Shown here: one piece after another, positions 23,655 through 35,800 of the stretch
How the letters are laid out: the number at the start of each line of letters is the position of its first letter
Position numbering within the stretch: position 1 is the first letter of the stretch
Origin: Gorsachius magnificus
Taxonomy: Eukaryota; Chordata; Aves; Pelecaniformes; Ardeidae
Direction: 5' to 3'
Assembly: GCA_034008185.1 (NCBI GenBank)
Contig: CM067082.1
Location: forward strand, 88,101,684 to 88,165,683
Length of the DNA stretch: 64,000 nucleotides
Notes under the pieces: generated by a model
Seen by the model: the letters and a program-made list of their open reading frames with translations, nothing else
Databases searched by the model: none
Told to the model about the DNA's origin: nothing
Position numbers and translations under genes: made by a program

Positions 23655-26600
23655 CAATGCAATAAAAATGGCCAGCTGTTACACCTTTGTACGCCACGCA
23701 GTGGCCAGAAGAGTACCCTTTTGATCTATAAATTACAGAGGGAAACTTCAGCTATTTTTAATAAAATACAGCCAATGCTGCTTCTGGCAAGTACACTACA
23801 AAAGCTAATATTTAAACAACAGTAGCAATAAAAGGTATTAGCTCTGTGCTGTGGAAAAGATTTACATTAAGATAAAAGTTCTTGGGTTTTTTTTCCTTTT
23901 TTTTTTTTCCTTCAATAAAAACTGTGGTTTAAGGCAACCACTCACACCAGTAGTGGCTATGCTCTGTTTGGCGGTCTGCGTAGCTGCTGCTTGGGCACAT
24001 AAGTTTAAGTCCTACCACAAATCAGAAGACTTTAATCCCACCAGGCTGCCCTAGCTCTTGCCTTCCCCCTCCCCCCCCAAGTATTTTTTAATCATCTTAT
24101 TAACGTGCCATAAAAACAAGTGAAGTATCATAGCACCCCATCCCTCCATCACTTCAGCTGTAAGGTCTATTTCATTCAAGCATTGAACTCAAAACTTTCT
24201 TGACTTGTTTAAAAGCTAATTTTAAAGTCATTTTACCTACACATTTCCTTTTTTTATCTTTATACATAAAATCATTTAAATTCATTTGAGCAAGAAAGTA
24301 CTGAAAGATAAAAAAATATTTTTGCTCGCTATCTATACAAGTCCTCACAAAACCATTTCAAAGAAAATTGCACAGAAGGATACTTAAATCCCAGCAAAGC
24401 CCATCCATACCTCTGCCTCTTGACAAGCCAGAGCACCTCAAGAATAGTTCCCAGCAAGTCCCCAAATCCAGATGCCAGCCACTCTCCCTGCTAACTACTG
24501 GTGGGGTACTGCTATTTCCATATGCAACTGGTGCATCTTTCTGTGTAATTTTAGCATCTCAAGACCTAATCCAAGGGATTTCAAACCAATAGTGTTCATT
24601 CCACTGGTTCCAAAAAATGAGCTGTTCATATCTTTAGTGCAAGGCATGTATCTCAAATATTGCACATACACCAAAGAACGTCACTTTTGAAACTACCTCC
24701 ATAATATATACCAGCAAGGTTAAGTCCTTTAGTATAAACTTATTTGCAAATAACATTTTGAAATGCTTTGCAAAGGACCAGGCTTGAATTTTAATTATTC
24801 AATATTATTTTTTATAATTACCCATTCTCTAAAAGCACTCATCAGCAATCTCTTTAGCTTGCCTCTACACAACTTATATAGGAAATTATTGATGTTCTTG
24901 AAATACCATGGAGTAACTAACAGCTGAAAGGTCCTTTCCAAGCATGGGTGTGATGAGAGGTCAGCACTGACACAGACTCTGCGAGAGTAGAATAAAAGAA
25001 TAAAGGTCCATTCCTTGTGCTGCATCCAGCAACAGCGTACATGGGACACGGGTCTCCCAGTCCACCTGGTGCAACATCTTCCTCAACACGCACCACATGC
25101 AGTTATGCAATATTTGGCATGGGCCTGTGCATTGTCCAGACCCTGCCCTGGTTTTCCTTGTTTGGTTTCACCTGTTTGATTATCAGGCTACCATGATTAT
25201 TGTCTTATTCAGATTAAGTGCTATGTTACCATTAAAAACAGAAAAGGTGACTTCTTTGGAGCTGGTCAAATGAGAGAATAAATGAAGGGAATGATCCACC
25301 TTGCTTAAAACAAAGAAATACAAAAGTGAAGGGCAGAAAAATTTATTTCATCAGTTAGGTTTCAACAGGCATTTTAAGTTAGAAATCTATTCAACATTAT
25401 ACCAGCAAAAGTAGTGCTTTTTTGGCTTTTTTCCCTCTGCTTTTATTTGTAAGTTGCTAAATAAGTAGGAAGCACCTATATACGTGCATGTGGTTTTATT
25501 CATCAATGTGATGTGCTGTAAACTGAGGAAAACAAATCTTCCCTTCTCTTCTGCTGTAGTGAAACCACAGTATACAGCTTGTAGCCAACATGCCTGACCT
25601 CCCAGGTAAAATTAAATTGGCTGAAGACAGACTGAAATTCCCTGGTCACACTATTATCTCTATTTAAGTTCATATGAAGCCCTGTAATTAAAAACAGCTT
25701 TTAAATTTCAGTGAAAGCACAAGGTTTTAGATTGTCTGCTAGAAGTGAAAAAACAAACAAACAAAGTAATTCTTGGAAGATGGAAGGATTAAACTGCTCT
25801 TAAAAAAAAAAAAAAACTGGCAAGTTTTGCCAATACAAACCAGACTGACTGCTGCTAACATCAGAAGGCTTACAGTGATATGGGCTATGGAGCAAGTGAG
25901 GCAGATGAGGACAAATGTGACAGCTTGGAGAGATATTAGAATACTTTCACTTTGTGGAACGGTCTCCCTTAAGAGATTCAAAGTTACTATCTTTTAACTT
26001 AGCTGACTCTTGTGGGAAAGCATGTAGAAAGGGAAAGCTGCCCAGGCTGTTGTATTTGGGCAAGCAGTGGGCATGACTACCCTACCTACACCAGACCTGG
26101 ACCCACATGACTCAGGAAGGCAACATGCCCTCACTTAGCTCGCAGCTAAGAATACAAGTCCTTCACATCACACACACACCCCTAGCTTAATTCACACCAA
26201 AGACAGGTGAACAGCAAGAGTGAATTAATCTTCTGTTTTTTCTCTTTTATTGTCCTATTCCTCTGTACCCAAGCAGAGCCAAAGCAGCTACACCAACATA
26301 TGACTTCCGTTACATTCAGAGGGTTGCTACCACAGCTACGTTAACCATTGGGTAAGATAAAATGGCCCATTCCCCTTCTGGTGAATATTTCCAGCTTCAC
26401 ATTAACAGAAGGTTCCAGCCAAAAATAAGAGATGCATCCCTGCAACTACTGGGACCACTAGATTTTCTCCTCCTGAATGTTTGCTTGATGATTTTGAATT
26501 TAATTGGATCGGAGGGTTGAGAACGAGCACTATCCCAAAATAGCACAGTTCAGTCTCATTGCAGGGAAATCGTGGGTCTCCAGCTTCTGCTGCGGACACA

Positions 26601-27751
26601 GCCTCTAACTTGGGGGTGCCAGGCCAAAGTCTCCCGGCACAATTTCATCAAGACCTCTTTAAGTAAGGACAAAAGTAAAGCCATGAATACTCCTCCTTGC
26701 ATACATCTCTGCTGAATAGCTTGGTACTGCCCTATTCACTATGACAATGGAGTTAAGGGAATGAAACATATTGTTTGGAAACAGCAAAAAGCTGTCAGCA
26801 GTAACCACTGTCAATACTCATGCTGGGCTAAGCTTGGTTCTCCTGCTTGTCATTTTTTTTTTTTTACTTATAAAAAAACATGTTTGATATAAAGTGCTTC
26901 TGTATGCAAGCAACAATGCCAAACTAACAAGCCAGTGATTAATTTTGTTCTTGTCCTAGGTTTGTTTTCTTCTTAATAATCTACATAAATACATTAGAGA
27001 AAACATTCATTTGCCTAGACTTTATGTGTTATGAAGCAAACCCAGAAGCATTTTGCAAAGGCAGCTAGTTGTCACAGAAGAACTGGGGCGGGTGAGCAAA
27101 AAAGGAAGACATGAAAACATATTTAGAGAGCTGCATGCAAGCTGTACAAGAGACATAACAAAAAAATCCCCAAAGAAGTTGCTCAGCACTTTTAAAGAGG
27201 CTGCCAGTCTAAGAAATGGTCTGGCAGACTTCAGTCACAATTACCACAGATGGCAAGAAAGAGTCAAATGGGAAAAAGTAAAAAGAAAACCCAGGAATAA
27301 TTTTAGAAAGAAGAATAAATAGAAATATTTTAGTGGAGGTCTTCACTGGTCACTTTGCATAGGCAGTGGTATTTAAATTTTTAAATACATTCTTAACTGT
27401 ATGTATTTCCTTTAACAGCCAGCAAAAGGCCTAACTTGTATACAGATATCTGATACTTGTCATGGAGACTTTGTTTTTATTTCTGTGCCTTGGCTGTAGC
27501 AGAACAGTGCTGGTAGCAAGTTTTCTCAAATTGTTTTTGATGCCACCAACTGCCTTGCTCGGAAATAGTAAAGCTCCTTCCCCAAAGCACAGAGGAAAAT
27601 CATTCATGGAGTACAAGGGGGCTGTTAATACCGTATGACAAGTCAGATCACTCCAGATCTCAGAATATTCTGCATATTTCTCATGGTAGCTGTTTTACAG
27701 ACAAAAGAGAGGAGAACTCACTTTGCCAAATTAAATCACCCCTCAAAAATT

Positions 27752-27789
27752 CTTCAAACTACAGCAAAGCCTTCAAACTACAGCAAAGC
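27752..27789 (+). repeat. Perfect 19-bp tandem duplication
   Basis: CTTCAAACTACAGCAAAGC occurs twice, head to tail and without a mismatch, at 27752-27770 and 27771-27789. Identity of the copies implies a recent duplication or an assembly artefact. Confidence 0.95.
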
Positions 27790-30329
27790 TTGAGAAACAG
27801 AGACCAACATCACATTCCATCTCCCTTCGGGGCAGTAGCAGCAGAGGACCTACTCCCGCTTTCTTTGTGTGCTCTCAGTTATTGCCAGTTCCAGTGGCAG
27901 CTTGGGTCATGCAAAGAATACAGAAATAGAAAGAGAAAATGGTCATGCTCCCCATGCTGGATGGTGGGAGATAAACCGTCCCCTAGTAAGAGTTGGGAGC
28001 AATAGCATCACTTGCAAGAGGCACAACGCTAATGTGTTAGGCGGTCATTAAAAAAAAGTCCATAAAACATTTCTATTCTATTATACTTGTGTGTATTCTA
28101 TTGTACAATAGAAAAAAATACTGTGTATTTCATTTCTGGCCACATAGTATTGGAAAACTATTTTAAAAATGCTTTGAAGAACACTCCAAAGTGTTGCTGG
28201 TATTGTTTTCATAATTCCAACTTAGCAGGCTACAGAGAAGAAAATGTTAATGAATCAATTAGACAAACTTTTAAAAAAAATAATGCCCTACGAGTAGTTT
28301 TTCTGAAAAGTATACATACAATGTCAGCCTGTCCAGCCAGATATTTGTATGGCCACCTAGGCCACACTAAGAAAAAGCTTTTCCATTTAAGAAAATAAAT
28401 CCACCAAAGCGAGGTGCCTAAAACTTTGTGGTCTTTAACAGAAATACTGTGGTTGGTGATGAGCAAACTTGCTTATTGTATTTTACGCTGTGCACGTGAA
28501 TTAGTGTATGAGATGCCGGTGAGAAAGAGAGCCAAATTCAAAGCCAAGACCTTTACATTTAATTCTAGATGTGCTGAAAGGTGTGGGGATATCCTGTCCT
28601 TTGAGAGAGATGGTTTAATAGCCCAGCGTCACCTCCCACCCTAGGAGTCTCTCTTTACTGCTTCACAGTTTCTGGTTCCAGTGAAGCATAGCCAGTGCTT
28701 GTAGGAAGTCATTGCCAAGGTTATCTCTGGTAACTAAATCCAGCCTTTATGTGGTTTTAACAGACAATTTGAGATGGAGACAGACAATTTCTTCAAGGGA
28801 GAGCCAAATCGCTGACTACCAGGGTGATGTAATCCTGGAAGGTCATTGCAAAGTAAATGTGCAACTGACAGTCTTTATTGTTGGGTTTGGGTTTTTTTTT
28901 TCCCCTCCCTCTAGAACATGGGAAGTAGGAGTGGAAGTCTTAAGCACACAGAGACCAAAGTGAAGCCTGATGCCTCCAGGTATACCGATACCCAAAACAA
29001 ACAATAAAGGAGAGAGAAGAATTTTCCCTTCCAAATAAGATGACATTTTGAGCTCTCACTCATTACTGACACAAGGATGACTCCTACTATCACAAGTCCT
29101 GATTCACTGTCCTAAAGACCAAGTAATTTGGAGAAGGGCATTCCAGATATGGAAGAATGGCCCTGCCTTATCTTGATTTGCAGTTCATTTTTTTTTAAGA
29201 TCCTCTTTTAAGAGCCCTAGAAACTGATTAATAAGCAAAATTCAAGTGAGTTCATCCAATGTAGAATACAAATGCAGATTATTACTGGGATGAGTACACT
29301 TATGTGCATGTCTATCCCTTGGGCTGACTAACGTTTTCAACTCCCCCACAGCTTTGAGCAAATATCATGTTGTTGGGAGCTAAAGGGCCAAAGCTTCTCA
29401 GGAAACTCTTAAAGAAGCAGGACTCCTCATTACATTCAACCATGAGAGGCATGCTTGGTAGTTACACTCACTCTCTTTAACCTGAGTGAAAGGTCCTTTA
29501 ACCACCCAGAAACAGCAGCCTGCAAAAACACAGCGTCCATTTGCCGAGGAGCAGCAGCACTGAGTTTGCGGTGCAGGTGGCAAGTGCAGAAGAAGCATGA
29601 GAAGGGTCTCAACTCAGGCCACCAGTGGCCATCCTGGTTTCCCCCACCAGGTCAGATGTGCAAAGAGACTTCCCTGGCCCACAATGCAAACATAAGCAGA
29701 GACAGCTCTTGGGGCCGGACTGCATGGGGACCACCAGCAGCCACGTTTGCCCTCATCCCACTTCCCAGCATGGGGCAACAGTCAAAAAGAGGGTGGTCAC
29801 CCTGCAAGGGCACTCATCCAAGTGCTTTCCCAAGCATGAAGAGCTGCACTGTAGAAATACAGATGAAGCAGGGTTTTCAAACCAGAATAGCAAACCAGGT
29901 ACTAATGCTCACCCTTTCCGTGGGTTTGTACTGAGTTTCTGCCATAATTTGGGTAAACAAAGCCAATATACACAGTAGCTGTGAAAGGCACTCCATGAAT
30001 TACCGTTACTCGAATTTTTACCAGTTCCCCTGAAACCTTAAAGAGCCTATAAAAAAATTTTTAAATCTTTCCTTGGCTTTCTTTTTTCCATGGCTTTCTT
30101 TTCCCCATTTTAACTTATGATCTTTACAGTCTGTACTAAATAATCAATATTAGTTAAAATCTTCAATTCTCTCTAGAGGACAGTGCCCTCCAGGCTTTAT
30201 AATAAAATATCATGATGTTCAACCAGTCTTGTATATCATATATATATTGTAAAATAAACATCTGAGGGCAGCCATGATTGAATCTCAAGTCCGCAGAGCC
30301 AAGAATTTTCCACCGCCTTTTAGAAAGCG

Positions 30330-30760
30330 TACGATATTTATTCCTTCCTAAAGTTTGTGTCTTGTGAATAACATTTCTTTCACACGTCCTTCCCAGGATT
30401 ACACTGCATTCTTTGCTAGCCCTCCATGCTTTCTTATCTCAGTTTGCATAAAATGCAATCATTCAAAATAGCAAACTTAAGTTAATTGCCATAGACAAGT
30501 GTTAATAGATTTTAATAATGCTTTATTAGAATTTATGCAAATTGGACAGCACTGAAAATCTGAATAAAATCCTAGCTTTAGCAGCCATTTTTCCCCCTAT
30601 GTTGTCTCTAAACACAGAACAGGAAGAGGAAGCTTTAATTAGTAATTTCTGATGGAATCTGCTGATGAAAATGCTCTTCTTATGAATAGCTATAGGTGTC
30701 AAAGATTATCTTTAAAACTGAGTTTCATGATTCATTAACACTGAGGGCTTTTCCCAGGGG
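30330..30760. promoter_or_regulatory. Candidate conserved non-coding element with octamer site
   Basis: AT-rich, complex and repeat-free. It contains a perfect POU octamer word ATGCAAAT at 30535-30542, preceded by TTAATAATGCTTTATTAG. A double homeodomain word, TAATTAGTAATT, lies at 30636-30647. There is no open frame of note. Octamer plus TAAT pairs are frequent in developmental enhancers; this is inference from motif style. Confidence 0.4.
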
Positions 30761-31988
30761 ATGATTTAATACTAATACCAGCCAACAGATTTTTCTTTTT
30801 ACATTAGGATTTTTATCCCAATAAAAGTATAGATGTTACAGAACACCATTATGTTTATTCCACTTTAGAATATTCAGCTGACCCACATTTTAGTACATTA
30901 ACAGCTAAAATCACACAATTAGGGAGAAGGAGAAAAGTGATATACAAGTGAAGATTTTTGAATGACTAATATGGAAATAATCCAAAATAATCTATTCTAG
31001 TAAGTAAATCAGAGTTAAAATGGTAATATAAAAGCTATTCGAGAATAATAACTGTTGCTTTATTCTTTGTTTCCTTTTGTTGTTGCATTTCCTTCAGGAC
31101 AAAATCTTACAACATATGGAAGGTTTCTGGCTGCAGGATAACTTGTTGATGTCAGTGGGAGAGCCACACAAATCAAAAACCACAAATGACCTACATATAT
31201 ATTTATTTTTTGAAAACTCATAAAAGAATATTTACTATAACTAGAAAGGAGCACAATGATGGAGCTATTTTTAGGTTTGCCATTATTAATTAGTACCAGT
31301 GGGCAAATATTTCAAAACAATTCTTCTTTTTATGCCCACCCAGCTTCATAGCTGCTGTAATGTGCACACCAAGGACCATATAAATGCACCATAGGGTAGA
31401 GCTCCTTTGGAAACGTTGCTTTTTCACACTACTGACAAAACTGTCCTATTTAGTCCCTCCCAAATCTATAAAGAAACAGAGGAAAACCCTAATGCCATAA
31501 CGAGCCAAAGTGAGAGAGTATTACCTTCAGGTCCTAGAAACAGCCAGCCAAAATATTTTCTGTTGACAAGCTCCACTGAACAGCACAGGAGCCAAGCATT
31601 GCGCCACGTATGCCAGGAAACACTTCCTCTTGTACTATACTGGCTTAGGAAGATCTGCCAGCAGGGCACTAAGAGTTGCTCCATTTAAAGATAAGGAGAT
31701 CAAATTCCAAAATCTTACTGTGATTTACTCAAAAGGAGCAAGAGTCCGGCTATGTTTAAGTTGGTGACAGACCTTCAGAGGGAGGATTCTATCCACACAT
31801 TTACTCAATCAGCACAAATCCTTTCCTCTTCCAGTCCTCATTGCTCACCATAAAGTAATTACGAGGCATAAAACCAGCCTTTCCCTACAAACACAGTACA
31901 AATCAATAGAACTTTAAAAATTCACATGCAAGATAAACAAAGATCATTTGTAGCAGATATACAGTGCTGTGACATGCAGCAGCTGTAA

Positions 31989-32024
31989 TTCAGAATTTCA
32001 AATAAATTCAGTATTTCAAATAAA
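31989..32024 (+). repeat. 18-bp tandem duplication
   Basis: TTCAGAATTTCAAATAAA (31989-32006) is followed directly by TTCAGTATTTCAAATAAA (32007-32024), with a single A/T mismatch. Confidence 0.93.
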
Positions 32025-32759
32025 ACCAACCAGAAACCCATCCTACCACAACACAAAGCTGAAGAGCAAACCTAGAGTTTGGTTTTACTTTAAAAATGGA
32101 ATGAGCCCGTTTTCAGGAGAATGCTAATTTTAATCATTTTAAAGGAGGTATGAAAGAGCGCAAAGGAGTACGAGATTTACCACTGAAACTATGCAGATAC
32201 CTAACATTTCTCTCTGCTTTTGAAAGCCTCCACCCGCATACCTCACCTGAGATTTACTGGCTCTTGCTGAGCCATCTGAAGTAGCCCTGCCACTGCAGCC
32301 AGGCCATCTGTAGGGTGTGAGCAAGGCACACGGCCTGGAAGGAGCGCCGATCTCTTACTAGTTCAAACTGATAGGCCACCACAGAAATTAAGTCCCAGAG
32401 AGCCAGGGACGCTGGGGGTCTGGGACAAGGAGAGGCTGCTGTCTTGAAGCTGGTAAAAGCTATTCTGGTGACACAGGCGAGTCAGTTGCTTTGAGGGTTC
32501 TTTAATTGCATGTAAGCTGACAACACGTAAAGCTAAAAATAAAAAAATATAGGTTTTTCAAATGGAAATGATGACTAACCCTTAATGATAATTAATACCA
32601 GACATTCTCAAAGACCTTTTTTCACCTACAAATGAAACTAATTACTAGGATTTCTTGCTCATAGTTTGCTGTGTTGCAGAATAGCAGCAGCTGGGCTGTC
32701 TTTTTTTATTTACTCTTGAAGGGCTTTCAATAAATCTGTTTCAAATTTTGTTAACGCTA

Positions 32760-32815
32760 CTCAACCTCCACACCCTCCCCTTTCTACTCCCCCCCTTCCC
32801 CAAATCCCCCCCAGT
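32760..32815 (-). repeat. C-rich polypyrimidine tract
   Basis: Mostly C and T with several C runs (CCCCCCC twice). The minus strand is G-rich with multiple G runs. Low complexity, and no gene is attached. Confidence 0.7.
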
Positions 32816-35800
32816 ACTCATTCATGAGTTACAGCTGAGTAGAGTGATTTATAATAGCGCAATGAAGTGCAAGACATGCTCTGGCAAAGGAGAAAATTCC
32901 TCTGCCTTTCCTCAGATACCATCAGGTGTAACTGCAAATTCTGCTATACCCTTAGTGCTGAGAGAGGAGATAAACAAGACTGTGACTTTTCCTCCACAGA
33001 CTTGCCTGATGGAGTAGGACACAATGGAATTACACCCTCCTCCCCCAGTACTAGCCCCGTCATGCCCAGCCGTAACGCATAAAGGGAGGAGGTCAGCTAA
33101 TCCCTGGGCTTCTTTGAAATCCTCTTGGAAGCATGCAAAGGGGTAGGGAGAAAGCCTCTTGCCCTAAGTTCAGGTTACATTTTGCAACTAAGAAATGCTG
33201 AGTACAAAGTGGTCCACAGGGTTCTCCAAATCTGAGAGTGCATACGAAATAGAAGTGGTGAGCTATGGTAGCTTCAAACTACCTAACATAGATGCATCTG
33301 GGTTACTATCCAAAGATTTTTTTCACCCCCCTCTGCAATATTATCATGTAAGTAACTATCTGGACTGAAATAAAGTCATAGCACAGGACTACAAACACAG
33401 CTCCGCAGGGTGTATGATTTTACTGCACTCCTGATATTTCATTTTGTTTTGTGTCTTGACTTCTGGACCTAGGTCAAATTCCCAGCTTTCCTCAAATGGA
33501 AATAAGCTTTGAATTCAACTGGTTTTGAAGAATATTTTGTAAATGGGAACAACAAATACAAAAAAACCAGCAACTAATTGCTGTTAACCTCTGTCACAGC
33601 AGTACTGAAGTATACAGCTGTTCCCACAGTGGACGGCACAGTTTGACTATTTTAGCCACACAAAGTCTAAAGGAAATATTAGATTGGAAAGGAAATTGGT
33701 CGACCTTCCTGGTTCAGAATAAGTAAGTCAGAGACTATGTTGGTATAGTTAGTGTTACATTATATGAGAGCAGGCAGTGTTAAGATGTATGCATTTACTA
33801 TTGGAAATAATTTTTCTTTTTGTTTGCCTTTTTATGCAAAGCCACGAGTCTTGTTTTCTGTTAGGTCTATGTGGGTCAGCGAAGGGCAGTTTTGAAAAGC
33901 AGTTTGAAGGTAAGCATCTGCAGCAATTTGGAAATTCTCCTGAAGAAGGATCCACAGCATAGGTTACACTAGACCTAAAGATGTCAACCCTAGCTTTTAT
34001 CAACATTAAAAAAAAAATGCAGAGTTTGCCTATTATTGGCAATAAGGGAGGAGGCAGAAACCGCTTCCATCAGCACATTCGAACACAAATTGTCATGTTC
34101 ACTTGAAATGAAGCTGAACACATTTTTCTTTTAACTGGGTGGTCAGTCATTTGTGTATTTTATTTTATCATTCACTTCTTAAATAAAAGGGAATTGAGAA
34201 AACCTTGCCTTGGTTCTTGATGAGGCATTTCAAAATAGAGGAAAGTTTTCCAGAAACAGTCAGTAAAAACTCAGGATACTTAGGTGACTGCAAAATGAGG
34301 GAACTCTTCTAAGCGACACAGAAAAAAATAGGGGGACATTTTTAATCTTGCAGATTTTCTTAAATCCTTTTTGACCACCTCTTCTAGAGGTATTTGCTGC
34401 TCAAAAAGTCACTTTTCAGCCAGTGTTCCCTTATAGGAACTTCAGTCAAAACCAGGGAAAACCATACACAATCAGGACACCCTGGCAGGGCTGCCTGGGT
34501 CTTTATCATGCGTTTTCACTTCTCTTTTCATATTAACTGTGTCAAGGCATATTTTCAATAGAGCTCAGCAATGGCCCTTCAAGGACAAGTGTCCCACTGA
34601 AAACATTAAAATTACTGCACACTCCCATTCTTGCAGAGCAAGCTTAAGACCTTGCATATTTAAAGTTGTAAGACAACTCAATCATACCAGTAAAATGCAC
34701 CAAAAAGTCCTTGTAAAGCAGATCTTTCAACGTGTTCCTGAAATACCACTCGTGTTTTCACTGTTAGGATGGGATTTTTACAGCATGGTCTTCAGCCAAG
34801 ATGATGCTAGAGCCCTTCCTAAACTCAAGCCCTGACCTAGCACATGACTTCAGAGGACCCACAGCAGTTTCAGAATCAGAGACCTGCACTGACCCAACAG
34901 CTCTGCATCACCCAAACACACAGCAACACAGCTCAGTAGCATCTCAATAAAACCCAGGTACCACATTTGCACTGATATAAAAAGAGTTTATTCTCTAGGA
35001 AGCAACTCCATTTAAAAAAAAAAAAAAAGACACTACTGCATAGGCCTGCTTTGTGGCTCAGGCATTATAGCTTTTCCTTCTCACCTCTGCAGAGCCAGCA
35101 CAAATAAGAGGGGACAAGCTGGAGCATAACCCAATTGTACACTGCCAACACAGGCTCTGCCTGACTTGCAGCCCCTTGCCCTCATGCAAGCGCAGTTAGG
35201 ACAGGGCAACAGCAGCACCACCAGGAAAAAGGGAGGCCTTATGAAAAGCAAAGCTATGAGAGATGGTGTGAAACTTGCCTGACGCTTGGAAGTACAGCTG
35301 CATTTCCATAGTAGGAAACAGCAGCTTGGCTTCTCTGCCCACTCACAAGAGGTGCAAAGCAGTTGTTCTATTAAAGCGAGTGATGTTCTTCATGATTTTC
35401 ACTGGCTTAGGTGAGAGGCCCTTGGATCAAAGGTCTCTTCATTAAAAAACATGAGGACACATGAGCACAAGCTGTAAATGAGCCACACTCAGCAACCAGG
35501 AGTGTTTATCATTCTTACCTTGAGGCTTATGAAAGTCTAGGTGAAAAACCCCTAGAAGATACCAGTCACTCAGCACGAATGGCCAGTCAGAAATAAGCTT
35601 TTCTCTTTTTTTCTCCTTTACATCTGAGCAAAGCACTGGTGTGCTGACACGTGACCAATATGCACACCCCTTTAAGACAAACTGTAAAATGCTCTGTGAT
35701 CCATAACAAGCACTGAGGCTCTTGCCCCTTCTCCGTCCCTGCAATATATATCTGCACAAAGTGCAGCAACAGGACCCCCAGAGATAAAGCAAAGTTTCTC

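Larger units (their letters stand above)
20921..30329. other. Long non-coding stretch, no gene seen
   Basis: About 9.4 kb without a supported gene. Open frames (up to 159 codons at 29455-29934) have no domain or splice context that I recognise. The stretch holds a hairpin at 23635-23654, a 19-base tandem duplication at 27752-27789, a (CAAA)n run near 25749-25765 and several homopolymers. An 89-codon lysine-rich frame at 27053-27322 is A-rich sequence read through and is not identifiable. Confidence 0.62.

Noticed and set aside
25740..25990. Possible CR1-like 3' segment (GTGGAACGGTCTCCC word)
   Set aside because: Only one short phrase is reminiscent of CR1; the flanking sequence does not follow.
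27053..27322. Lysine/arginine-rich 89-codon frame that resembles a nucleic-acid-binding peptide
   Set aside because: Basic composition follows from A/G-rich sequence. I could not align it to a LINE ORF or a known protein.
27686..27722. MIR-like TTTTACAGACAAAAGAGAGGAGAACTC
   Set aside because: Only the first eight bases match the MIR/L2 tail well; the rest diverges too far.
28885..28966. Possible exon after a T/C-rich tract ending CTCTAG
   Set aside because: There is no GT donor at the end of the open segment, and the translation is not recognisable.
29455..29934. 159-codon plus-strand open frame
   Set aside because: The peptide has no recognisable motif, and an alternative overlapping frame of 117 codons runs through the same DNA.
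31655..31675. CTCF-like word GCCAGCAGGGCACTA
   Set aside because: It lacks part of the G-rich core of the CTCF motif. A similar weak match near 16780 also fails at key positions.
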